A stretch of DNA of 53,681 nucleotides from an uncultured Chryseobacterium sp. (lineage in GTDB: Bacteria; Bacteroidota; Bacteroidia; Flavobacteriales; Weeksellaceae). Below, piece after piece: positions 27,100 through 34,666 of this stretch. A model generated the notes under the pieces. The model worked only from the letters and a program-made list of their open reading frames with translations. It did no database searches and was not told where the DNA came from. Position 1 is the stretch's first letter, and every line of letters starts with the position of its first letter. Both the position numbers and the translations under genes were made by a program. Where the stretch lies: positions 1 to 53,681 of the forward strand of contig CAJYXJ010000029.1 in NCBI GenBank assembly GCA_913778085.1, written 5' to 3'.

Positions 27100-28458
27100 A
27101 TGAGTAAAAAACTTTTACTTAAAGACGCACATATCGAAGGCATCCGCTACTTTGAGACCTACCGTAAACAAGGAGGTTACAGAGCTGCAGAGAAAGCCCT
27201 TAAAATGACACCGGATGAAATCCTGGAAGAAGTGAAAGCTTCTGGACTTCGCGGACGTGGAGGAGCCGGATTCCCCACTGGGATGAAATGGAGCTTCCTG
27301 GCAAAACCGGAAGGCGTTCCGAGACACCTGGTGGTGAATGCCGACGAATCGGAGCCGGGAACTTTCAAAGACCGGTATCTGATGGAATTCCTTCCCCACT
27401 TACTGATCGAAGGAATGCTGATTTCATCTTACTGTTTAGGTTCCAATACTTCTTACATCTATATCCGTGGAGAATATTCGTGGATTCCTGATATTCTTGA
27501 AGAAGCGATTGAAGAAGCCAAAGCAGCCGGATTTTTAGGTAAAAATATTTTAGGAAGAGGTTTCGATTGCGAAATTTACGTTCAGAGAGGTGGTGGAGCC
27601 TACATCTGTGGTGAAGAAACGGCACTGCTCGAATCCCTTGAAGGGAAAAGAGGAAACCCAAGACTGAAACCGCCGTTCCCGGCCGTAAAAGGACTTTGGG
27701 AAAGACCGACGGTTGTAAACAATGTTGAATCTATTGCTGCCATCGTTCCGATTATCGATATCACCGGAGCGGAATATGCCAAAATCGGTGTAGGAAGATC
27801 TACCGGTACGAAATTAATTTCTGCCTGCGGAAACATCAACAAGCCGGGCGTTTATGAAATCGACATGACGATTACCGTTGAAGAATTCATTTATTCGGAC
27901 GAATACTGTGGCGGAATTAAGGACGGAAAAAAACTGAAAGCCTGTATTCCGGGCGGAAGCTCCGTTCCGATCGTTCCTGCCAATTTATTATTGAAAACCG
28001 TAAACGGCGAACCTAGATATATGAACTACGAATCTTTGGCCGACGGTGGTTTTGCTACCGGAACCATGATGGGTTCAGGAGGGTTCATCGTGCTGGATGA
28101 AGACCAGTGCGTGGTGGAACATACCATGACCCTGGCAAGATTCTACAACCACGAAAGCTGTGGACAATGCACCCCTTGCCGTGAAGGTACGGGATGGATG
28201 TACAAGATTCTTAAGAAAATCGAGAACGGAGAAGGAAAAATGGAAGATATCGATCTGCTTTGGGACATCCAGAGAAAGATCGAAGGAAACACCATCTGCC
28301 CGTTGGGTGATGCCGCGGCATGGCCGGTGGCAGCTGCAATCCGTCACTTCAGAGACGAGTTTGAATGGCACGTGAAAAATCCTGAGTTGTGTAAAACCCA
28401 GAATTACGGACTGGCCCATTATGCAGATCCAATCCCTGTGGTTGAAAACAATGCTTAA
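27100..28458 (+). CDS. nuoF: NADH-quinone oxidoreductase subunit F
   Basis: 452 residues, the 51-kDa subunit that oxidises NADH. GLRGRGGAGFPTGMKW (FMN/NADH-binding), NADESEPGTFKDR, YICGEETALLESLEGKRGNPR, and the N3 [4Fe-4S] ligands C354, C357 and C360 (SCGQCTPC) with C400 (NTICPLG). The ATG follows the inserted TOPRIM gene by one base. GC and codon use return at once to those of the other nuo genes. Confidence 0.97.
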   Translation: MSKKLLLKDAHIEGIRYFETYRKQGGYRAAEKALKMTPDEILEEVKASGLRGRGGAGFPTGMKWSFLAKPEGVPRHLVVNADESEPGTFKDRYLMEFLPHLLIEGMLISSYCLGSNTSYIYIRGEYSWIPDILEEAIEEAKAAGFLGKNILGRGFDCEIYVQRGGGAYICGEETALLESLEGKRGNPRLKPPFPAVKGLWERPTVVNNVESIAAIVPIIDITGAEYAKIGVGRSTGTKLISACGNINKPGVYEIDMTITVEEFIYSDEYCGGIKDGKKLKACIPGGSSVPIVPANLLLKTVNGEPRYMNYESLADGGFATGTMMGSGGFIVLDEDQCVVEHTMTLARFYNHESCGQCTPCREGTGWMYKILKKIENGEGKMEDIDLLWDIQRKIEGNTICPLGDAAAWPVAAAIRHFRDEFEWHVKNPELCKTQNYGLAHYADPIPVVENNA

Positions 28459-28459
28459 G

Positions 28460-29353
28460 ATGAAGAGTTTATTGGTTGCCGGATTAATGATGTCGGGGTT
28501 TTTTTTTGGACAGATTGAAAAAGATACGATAACAGAATCACGTCTTGAAGAAGTCGTTGATGCATTTCCCAGAGAAATTATTAATAATAAGGAAAAGCCT
28601 CTGCCGTTAAGCAAAAAAGGACAGATGTTCGCTTTCTTCGGATGGAACAGAGGGGCTTTCAGCAACTCGGATATCCATTTTACCGGAAACGGTTACGATT
28701 TTCAGCTGAATAATGTATCAGCGAGAGACAGGCCTACGAAATTGGGAATTGTATATATTGACCCTTCATGGTTCACCGTGGTTCAGTATAATTTCAGAGC
28801 AGGGTATTTTATTAAAGACAATTTAGCTTTGGTTTTAGGAATCGACCACATGAAATATGTGATGAACCAAAACCAGACCGTCGGTTTTTCAGGAACGATC
28901 TCCGATCCGAAATATGCAGCCATGGTACAGAACGGACAGGTGAATTTATCTGATGAGCAGTTCCTTACTTTTGAACATACGGATGGTCTCAATTATGAAA
29001 ATGTAGGCCTTGAAAAATATAAGAATCTTGTTCACAAGAAAAATATAGACCTGGTATGGTCTTACGGAGCCGGTCTCGGGTTCATGTTTCCGAAGAGCAA
29101 CGTCAAGCTTTTTGGTAATGAAAGAAGCGACCGTTTCCACGTAGCGGGAATGGGAACCGATCTGAGATCGAGCCTAAACCTGGTTTTCTGGAACCACTGG
29201 ATGATCCGGGCAGAAGCCAAAGCCGGGTACATCAACATGTGGGACATCAAAACCACGTTGAACAACAAACCGGATAAAGCCCGTCAGGATTTTGTTTTTG
29301 GACAGGTGCTGGCAGGAATAGGGTATACATTTAATACGAAAAAGTATAATTAA
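28460..29353 (+). CDS. Outer-membrane beta-barrel protein encoded within nuo operon
   Basis: 297 residues from the ATG one base after the nuoF stop. An ATG nine bases earlier overlaps nuoF, but MKSLLVAGLMMSGFFFGQ gives the cleaner signal peptide. The mature protein has alternating aromatic and polar strands (NGYDFQLNNVSARD, WFTVVQYNFRAGYFI, NLALVLGIDHMKYVM, FGQVLAGIGYTF at the C-terminus), typical of an OmpW/porin-like barrel of 8-10 strands. GC is like the nuo genes, so it seems native to the operon and not part of the inserted cassettes. Its role alongside complex I is unknown. Specific ligand residues are not recognised. Confidence 0.8.
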   Translation: MKSLLVAGLMMSGFFFGQIEKDTITESRLEEVVDAFPREIINNKEKPLPLSKKGQMFAFFGWNRGAFSNSDIHFTGNGYDFQLNNVSARDRPTKLGIVYIDPSWFTVVQYNFRAGYFIKDNLALVLGIDHMKYVMNQNQTVGFSGTISDPKYAAMVQNGQVNLSDEQFLTFEHTDGLNYENVGLEKYKNLVHKKNIDLVWSYGAGLGFMFPKSNVKLFGNERSDRFHVAGMGTDLRSSLNLVFWNHWMIRAEAKAGYINMWDIKTTLNNKPDKARQDFVFGQVLAGIGYTFNTKKYN

Positions 29354-29358
29354 ACAGA

Positions 29359-30360
29359 GTGAATCAACATATTCAGAATATTGAAATTTCCAATTTCAAA
29401 TCCATAAGGGATCTGAAAATAGACGGCTGCAAGAAGATAAATATTTTTGCGGGAAAGCCGAATGCCGGGAAAAGTAATATTTTGGAGGCTATAGGTAGTT
29501 ATCAAATTTTAAAAAATCAGAGTCATAAAAGAGCAATTGATTTAATAGATCTTTTAAAAGATTTTATTCGATTTGAAGATTTGCAAGATATTTTTTATGA
29601 AAATAACATTTTCGATAACATTTCAATAAAGATTAATCAAACTAGTTTAAGTTTTGATTATACTGATCTATTTGAAAATGATTTACATGAAATTAGCATT
29701 GAATCTCAAATAGAAAAAGAAGGAAAAGACCTAATAGATCACATTAAATATTCTGAACATATTAAGTATTATAAATTTAAGCTATCCAATCGTAATAAAA
29801 AGAATTATTTAAAATATTTAGATTATCCATTTGGAGAAAATATAGCTAATATTATTTCCCAATATTCTGAAATAAGAATTTTTGTTAATAAATTCTTAGC
29901 ATTTAATAAACTTAAACTGTTAATTGAAAAAAGTACGAATGATCTAAAAATATTTAAAGAATATGAGGATGGGACAGTATTTTCTCTTCCATACAACATG
30001 ATTGCAGATACTCTTCAAAGATTAATTTTTTATAAAACAGCAATCATGAGCAATCAGGATTCTGTTTTACTTTTTGAAGAACCTGAAGCGCATTGTTTTG
30101 AGCCCTACATATTAGAGTTTACCAATGAAATAAAATACAATGAAAATAATAACCAGTTTTTCATGGTTACTCAAAGTGACTTTATTATTCAAGAATTTAT
30201 AAGAGATGAGGACAGTAAGAAGAATACTCAGATTTATCTAGTAAATAATGTAGATGGAAAAACGGAAGTAAAAAAATTAGATGCTGAAAGGAATGATGAT
30301 GTTTATGACTATGGAATGAATGTATTTTTCAACTTCGACAACCTTTGGGAAAATAATTAA
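29359..30360 (+). CDS. AAA-type ATPase, second inserted pair in nuo operon
   Basis: 333 residues starting at GTG, five bases after the barrel gene. IQNIEISNFKSIRDL, Walker A GKPNAGKS at 32-39, helical insert, PYNMIADTLQRLIFYKTAI in the signature position, Walker B SVLLFEEPEAHCFEPYI, and MVTQSDF where THS is usual (His replaced by Gln). The overall layout is that of AAA_15/AAA_21 ATPases in abortive-infection modules. It differs from the first inserted ATPase in almost every motif (GKPNAGKS versus GDNNVGKT, EEPEAH versus DEIETG), so it is no recent duplicate. Very AT-rich: 11 G/C in the 60 bases at 29581-29640. The next gene starts two bases later. Confidence 0.83.
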   Translation: MNQHIQNIEISNFKSIRDLKIDGCKKINIFAGKPNAGKSNILEAIGSYQILKNQSHKRAIDLIDLLKDFIRFEDLQDIFYENNIFDNISIKINQTSLSFDYTDLFENDLHEISIESQIEKEGKDLIDHIKYSEHIKYYKFKLSNRNKKNYLKYLDYPFGENIANIISQYSEIRIFVNKFLAFNKLKLLIEKSTNDLKIFKEYEDGTVFSLPYNMIADTLQRLIFYKTAIMSNQDSVLLFEEPEAHCFEPYILEFTNEIKYNENNNQFFMVTQSDFIIQEFIRDEDSKKNTQIYLVNNVDGKTEVKKLDAERNDDVYDYGMNVFFNFDNLWENN

Positions 30361-30362
30361 TT

Positions 30363-30905
30363 ATGGAAAGGGTTATTGCTGTTGAATGTTTTGCAGATAA
30401 ATATTTTTTCGGAAAATTATTACAAAATGAGAAACGGATCCGTAAAGAAAAAAATAAAAATGAAGTCATTAAAGCATTTGAAAAAGTAAAAGGTGCATTT
30501 CTGATCGGAATTGTAGATGAAGATCGGAAAGAACTTTTGTTAGATCCAAATTTAAAAAGCTTTGAAAAAATAAAAGAAGGAAGAAGTTTCAAAATTTATA
30601 AGGATAAAACAAAATATCACTTTATTTTTGCACTTTGTCCTAAAGCGTTTGAAGATTGGATTTATCAGTTTTTAAAATGTCAAAATAAAGAATTGAGTGA
30701 ATTCGGTTATATCAATTTTGAATCATTCATGAAAGAAACGAAAAGCGAACAGATTGATAAGGAAATTAAGTATAAAAATCTGGTAAAACACGTCATTCAG
30801 ACGTATCCGGATTCTGATAATCACATTAAGGAATTTAAAATTCATATCGATTATCTCCTTACTGAAACCTATCAGTTTAATTTAGAGAAATTTAAAAATT
30901 TATAG
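30363..30905 (+). CDS. Small acidic-motif partner of second ATPase (TOPRIM-like?)
   Basis: 180 residues. The start RVIAVECFADKYFFGKLL carries E8, and FLIGIVDEDRKE carries a DxD pair at about 53-55. This is the E...DxD spacing of TOPRIM-like proteins such as those paired with AAA ATPases. PKAFEDWIYQFL lies in the middle. The family is not recognised with certainty. Two bases separate it from the ATPase and 28 from nuoG. It is AT-rich like its partner. The likely role is the effector of a two-gene module, by analogy with the first pair and with known ATPase/nuclease pairs. Confidence 0.65.
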   Translation: MERVIAVECFADKYFFGKLLQNEKRIRKEKNKNEVIKAFEKVKGAFLIGIVDEDRKELLLDPNLKSFEKIKEGRSFKIYKDKTKYHFIFALCPKAFEDWIYQFLKCQNKELSEFGYINFESFMKETKSEQIDKEIKYKNLVKHVIQTYPDSDNHIKEFKIHIDYLLTETYQFNLEKFKNL

Positions 30906-30933
30906 CTTACTTATTAAGCGAAAAGCATAGAAT

Positions 30934-31932
30934 ATGAGCGAAGAGGTTAAAAAATTTAAAATAACTATAGACGGACAGACCACCGAAGTTTTGCCTGGAA
31001 CTTCTATCCTGGAAGCTGCCAGACAGATCGGCGGAAAATCCGTACCTCCGGCAATGTGCTATTACAGCAAATTGGAAACCAGCGGAGGAAGATGCAGAAC
31101 TTGCTTAGTGGAAGTTTCCAAAGGATCTGAAGCAGATCCGCGTCCTATGCCGAAATTGGTGGCAAGCTGCAGAACCAATGTCATGGACGGGATGGAAGTG
31201 AAAAATCTTTCTTCCGAAAAGGCACAGGAAGGCAGAAAAGCCGTAACTGAGTTTTTACTCTTGAACCACCCGTTAGACTGCCCGATCTGTGACCAGGCGG
31301 GAGAATGCCACCTTCAGGATCTTGGCTATGAGCACGGCGTGGAAAACACCAGAACGGAATTCGAAAGAAATACCTATGATGCCGATGACTTAGGTCCTCA
31401 CATCAAACTGAATATGAACCGTTGCATCCTGTGTGCCAGATGCGTACTGGCTGCCAATCAGCTGACGGGCGAAAGAGAACACGGAATCCTTTTCAGAGGA
31501 GACCATGCTGAAATTTCGACCTATCTGAATAAAGCCCTGGACAATGACTTCATCGGAAATGTAATCGACGTTTGTCCGGTAGGTGCATTAACGGACAGAA
31601 CCGCACGTTTTGCGAGCAGAGTATGGTTTACCAAGCCGATGAACGCTTCATGCAACTGCGGAAAATGTTCCGGAAAAGCAGTGGTTTGGATGAAAGGTGA
31701 CGAAATTGTAAGGGTAACGGCCCGAAAAGACCAGTGGGGTGAAGTAGAAGAATTCATCTGCGATACCTGCCGTTTTGAAAGAAAGAGCTTAAGCGACTGG
31801 AACATCGAAGGTCCTAGACATATCGACAGACATTCGGTGATTTCACTGAACCATTACGAGAAGCCTAAGGACGAATTGAGAGTCCTAGACAATCCGATGG
31901 CGAAAGAGATCAGCGAAAAAGACGAAAAATAA
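30934..31932 (+). CDS. nuoG: NADH-quinone oxidoreductase subunit G, short form
   Basis: 332 residues. All iron-sulfur ligands of the N-terminal part are present: [2Fe-2S] N1b C42, C54, C57, C79; N5 H112, C116, C119, C125; N4 C164, C167, C170, C214. A Mo-Fe4S4-like segment follows with C240, C242, C245, C276 and C279. The protein then ends, so the ~500-residue molybdopterin-like domain of E. coli NuoG is missing. To my knowledge the short form is usual in Flavobacteriia. The reading frame ends cleanly with acidic, lysine-rich residues and no decayed downstream frame, so it is not a truncation by mutation. Confidence 0.95.
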   Translation: MSEEVKKFKITIDGQTTEVLPGTSILEAARQIGGKSVPPAMCYYSKLETSGGRCRTCLVEVSKGSEADPRPMPKLVASCRTNVMDGMEVKNLSSEKAQEGRKAVTEFLLLNHPLDCPICDQAGECHLQDLGYEHGVENTRTEFERNTYDADDLGPHIKLNMNRCILCARCVLAANQLTGEREHGILFRGDHAEISTYLNKALDNDFIGNVIDVCPVGALTDRTARFASRVWFTKPMNASCNCGKCSGKAVVWMKGDEIVRVTARKDQWGEVEEFICDTCRFERKSLSDWNIEGPRHIDRHSVISLNHYEKPKDELRVLDNPMAKEISEKDEK

Positions 31933-32099
31933 AAAAGTTGGATGCTGGAAGAAGGAAGCTGGAAGTTTAAAATTTATCCTTCGCTTTCAACATCAGCCAT
32001 TTAAAAATATAAAAAATTGGTAATGTGATGATGAGTTGATGCCACGATGTACTGAACATCCGGCTTCCGGCTCTCATCTTCAAAACATTTAAATAAAAA

Positions 32100-33164
32100 A
32101 TGGATTTAATTACATTTAAACTTATACTTGTATTAGCACTTTTCCTGCTTTCGCTGACGATTGCAGCCTACTCTACCTGGGCGGAAAGAAAAGTAGCGTC
32201 TATTATGCAGGACAGGATCGGGCCGAACAGAGCAGGACCTTTCGGGTTGCTGCAGCCTCTTGCGGATGGTGGAAAGTTTTTCTTTAAAGAAGACTTTACG
32301 CCTGCCAATGCGGAAAAATTCCTTTTCGTATTGGGTCCGGCATTAGTGATGTTTATTTCATTGATTACCGGAGCAGTTATTCCTTGGGGTAAAAGTTTAA
32401 ATATCGCCGGTACTTCTTACGATCTTCAGGTGGCTAACATCGACGTGGGAGTTCTTTTCATTATCGGAATGGCTTCTATCGGGGTTTACGGGATTATGAT
32501 CGGAGGCTGGGCTTCCAACAACAAATATTCATTACTTGGGGCCATCCGTGCTTCTTCACAGATGATCTCCTATGAACTGGCGATGGGATTGGCTTTGCTT
32601 TCCATCATTATGATGACGGGAAGTCTTGATCTTAAAGAGATTACGGCCAGCCAGACCAACGGAAAATTGTGGGGCTTTATTCCATGGGTTTCCGGACTGA
32701 ACTGGAATATCTTTTATCAGCCGATCGCTTTCCTTGTTTTCTTCGTTGCTGCTTTGGCAGAAACCAACAGACACCCTTTCGATTTACCTGAGTGTGAATC
32801 CGAACTGGTAACCGGATATTCTACGGAATATTCTTCAATGAAATTAGGATTGTACATGTTCGGTGAATATGTGAATATGTTTATCTCCAATGCTTTCATG
32901 GTCGTTCTTTTCTTCGGAGGATACAATTATCCGGGAATTGAATGGGTAACACAGCACTGGGGTGAAAATACCGCAGGAATTTTAAGTGTTGTGGCATTTT
33001 TAATCAAGACGGTAATCGGAATCCTGATCTTCATGTGGATCAGATGGACGCTGCCGAGATTCAGATACGATCAGTTAATGCACCTAGGATGGAAAACGCT
33101 GATCCCGATGGCATTGGTGAATTTATTAATTACAGGAGCCGTAATCTTAGCTTTTGCCAATTAA
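32100..33164 (+). CDS. nuoH: NADH-quinone oxidoreductase subunit H
   Basis: 354 residues with eight membrane helices. ERKVASIMQDRIGPNRAGPFGLLQPLADGGKFFFKED is the conserved first loop (split: ERKVASIMQDRIGPN, GPFGLLQPLADGGK), and AETNRHPFDLPECESELVTGY is the quinone-site loop. It joins the peripheral and membrane arms. It is preceded by a 167-base spacer made of iterated words and followed by a related 111-base spacer. Confidence 0.97.
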   Translation: MDLITFKLILVLALFLLSLTIAAYSTWAERKVASIMQDRIGPNRAGPFGLLQPLADGGKFFFKEDFTPANAEKFLFVLGPALVMFISLITGAVIPWGKSLNIAGTSYDLQVANIDVGVLFIIGMASIGVYGIMIGGWASNNKYSLLGAIRASSQMISYELAMGLALLSIIMMTGSLDLKEITASQTNGKLWGFIPWVSGLNWNIFYQPIAFLVFFVAALAETNRHPFDLPECESELVTGYSTEYSSMKLGLYMFGEYVNMFISNAFMVVLFFGGYNYPGIEWVTQHWGENTAGILSVVAFLIKTVIGILIFMWIRWTLPRFRYDQLMHLGWKTLIPMALVNLLITGAVILAFAN

Positions 33165-33275
33165 TCATCTGAAATAAATTAATTTGAAAATTTGATAATG
33201 TGACGATGAGCTGCTGTGACGATGAAATTTCCATCTCTCCGCCTCCATCTTCTAACATTTAATAATAAAAAATAA

Positions 33276-33833
33276 ATGAAACTTACAAACAGATCAAAAG
33301 TTGTTTCCAATAAAGAAATGACCCTTGCTGAAAAAATCTACCTGCCTGCAATCTTTACGGGGATGGGGATTACCTTTAAGCATGCTGTAAGAACCGTACT
33401 GAAAGGAGCTCCCGCTGTATATGCGTATCCGGAAGTACAGAAGCCGAGAGCAGAAATCTGGAGAGGCCAGCACGTTTTGAAAAGAGACGAAGAAGGCAGA
33501 GAAAGATGTACCGCCTGCGGACTTTGTGCGGTGGCATGCCCTGCAGAGGCCATTACCATGACGGCTGCTGAAAGAACAAAAGAGGAAAAGCACCTGTACC
33601 GGGAAGAAAAATATGCATCGGTATATGAAATCAATATGCTAAGATGTATCTTCTGCGGGATGTGCGAAGAAGCCTGCCCGAAATCTGCGATCTATCTTAC
33701 CGACCGTTTGGTGGACGTGGAAACAAACAGAGGTTCTTTCATTTACGGAAAAGACAAATTGGTGGAAAAAATAAATGAAAGGATTGACATCACTGAAAGA
33801 CAGTCCGAGAAACAAAAAAATGCGGTAAAATAA
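33276..33833 (+). CDS. nuoI: NADH-quinone oxidoreductase subunit I
   Basis: 185 residues. Two [4Fe-4S] ferredoxin motifs: C78, C81, C84, C88 (CTACGLCAVACP) and C124, C127, C130, C134 (CIFCGMCEEACP), which hold clusters N6a and N6b. Its last base is also the first base of the nuoJ ATG (TAATG), so translation is coupled. Confidence 0.97.
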   Translation: MKLTNRSKVVSNKEMTLAEKIYLPAIFTGMGITFKHAVRTVLKGAPAVYAYPEVQKPRAEIWRGQHVLKRDEEGRERCTACGLCAVACPAEAITMTAAERTKEEKHLYREEKYASVYEINMLRCIFCGMCEEACPKSAIYLTDRLVDVETNRGSFIYGKDKLVEKINERIDITERQSEKQKNAVK

Positions 33834-34330
33834 TGGATCAGTTTTTATTTTTCTTGGTGGCGTTTTTAGCAGTGGCAAGTGCGGTTTATTTCGTATTTGC
33901 AAGAAATCCTCTCTATGCTATTTTGTCATTAATCGTTACAATGTTTTCGATTGCGGGTATGTACATTCTTCTGAATGCACAGTTCCTTGCGATTATCCAG
34001 ATTATAGTATATGCCGGGGCGATCATGGTATTGTTCCTGTACATCCTGATGATGCTCAACCTTAATAAGCAAGACGAAAGTAAGAAGAACAATACTTTAA
34101 AGTTTGCCGGTGTTTTTACGGCAGGTCTTCTGTTAATTGGGGTTTTGGGAGTATTCAGAGGCGTACAGCAGAATCATGTGGCTGTAGCAGATGCTGATGG
34201 AAGCATCGGGCTTACCAAAAATCTGGGCAGACTTTTGTTTAATGAATATGTTTTACCGTTTGAGCTTGCATCCATCCTTATTCTGGCAGGTATTGTAGGT
34301 GCGGTATTAATCGGTAAAAAAGATTTATAA
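33833..34330 (+). CDS. nuoJ: NADH-quinone oxidoreductase subunit J
   Basis: 165 residues, five membrane helices. NPLYAILSLIVTMFSIAGMYILLNAQFLAIIQIIVYAGAIMVLFLYILMMLN contains the conserved pi-bulge helix (VYAGAIMVLF). It forms part of the proton path near the quinone module. Four bases separate it from nuoK. Confidence 0.96.
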   Translation: MDQFLFFLVAFLAVASAVYFVFARNPLYAILSLIVTMFSIAGMYILLNAQFLAIIQIIVYAGAIMVLFLYILMMLNLNKQDESKKNNTLKFAGVFTAGLLLIGVLGVFRGVQQNHVAVADADGSIGLTKNLGRLLFNEYVLPFELASILILAGIVGAVLIGKKDL

Positions 34331-34334
34331 AATT

Positions 34335-34664
34335 ATGGGAGAAGTAAATACATTTATACAAAGTGTTCCTCTGAACTACTTCATCATCCTTTCGTCAGTA
34401 TTATTCTGTCTGGGAGTGTTGGGCGTATTGCTGAGAAAAAATGCTATTGTTATCTTGGGTTGTGTAGAGCTTATGCTGAATTCGGTAAACCTTTTACTCG
34501 CTGCATTTTCGGCGTACAAAGGAAACGGCGACGGACAACTTTTAGTGTTCTTCATTATGGTGGTGGCTGCTGCGGAAGTGGCAGTAGGTCTGGCAATTAT
34601 TGCTATGCTTTATAGAAATACCCGTTCTGTTGATGTAAGTATATTTAATAAATTAAGAGGATAA
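34335..34664 (+). CDS. nuoK: NADH-quinone oxidoreductase subunit K
   Basis: 109 residues, three membrane helices with conserved Glu residues in GCVELMLNSVNLLL (helix 2) and AAAEVAVGLAI (helix 3), both used in proton transfer. Two bases separate it from nuoL. Confidence 0.97.
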   Translation: MGEVNTFIQSVPLNYFIILSSVLFCLGVLGVLLRKNAIVILGCVELMLNSVNLLLAAFSAYKGNGDGQLLVFFIMVVAAAEVAVGLAIIAMLYRNTRSVDVSIFNKLRG

Positions 34665-34666
34665 GA

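Noticed and set aside
30934-31932. NuoG truncated by mutation or assembly error
   Set aside because: No continuation of the molybdopterin domain is found in any frame of the following spacer, and the short form is usual for the group.
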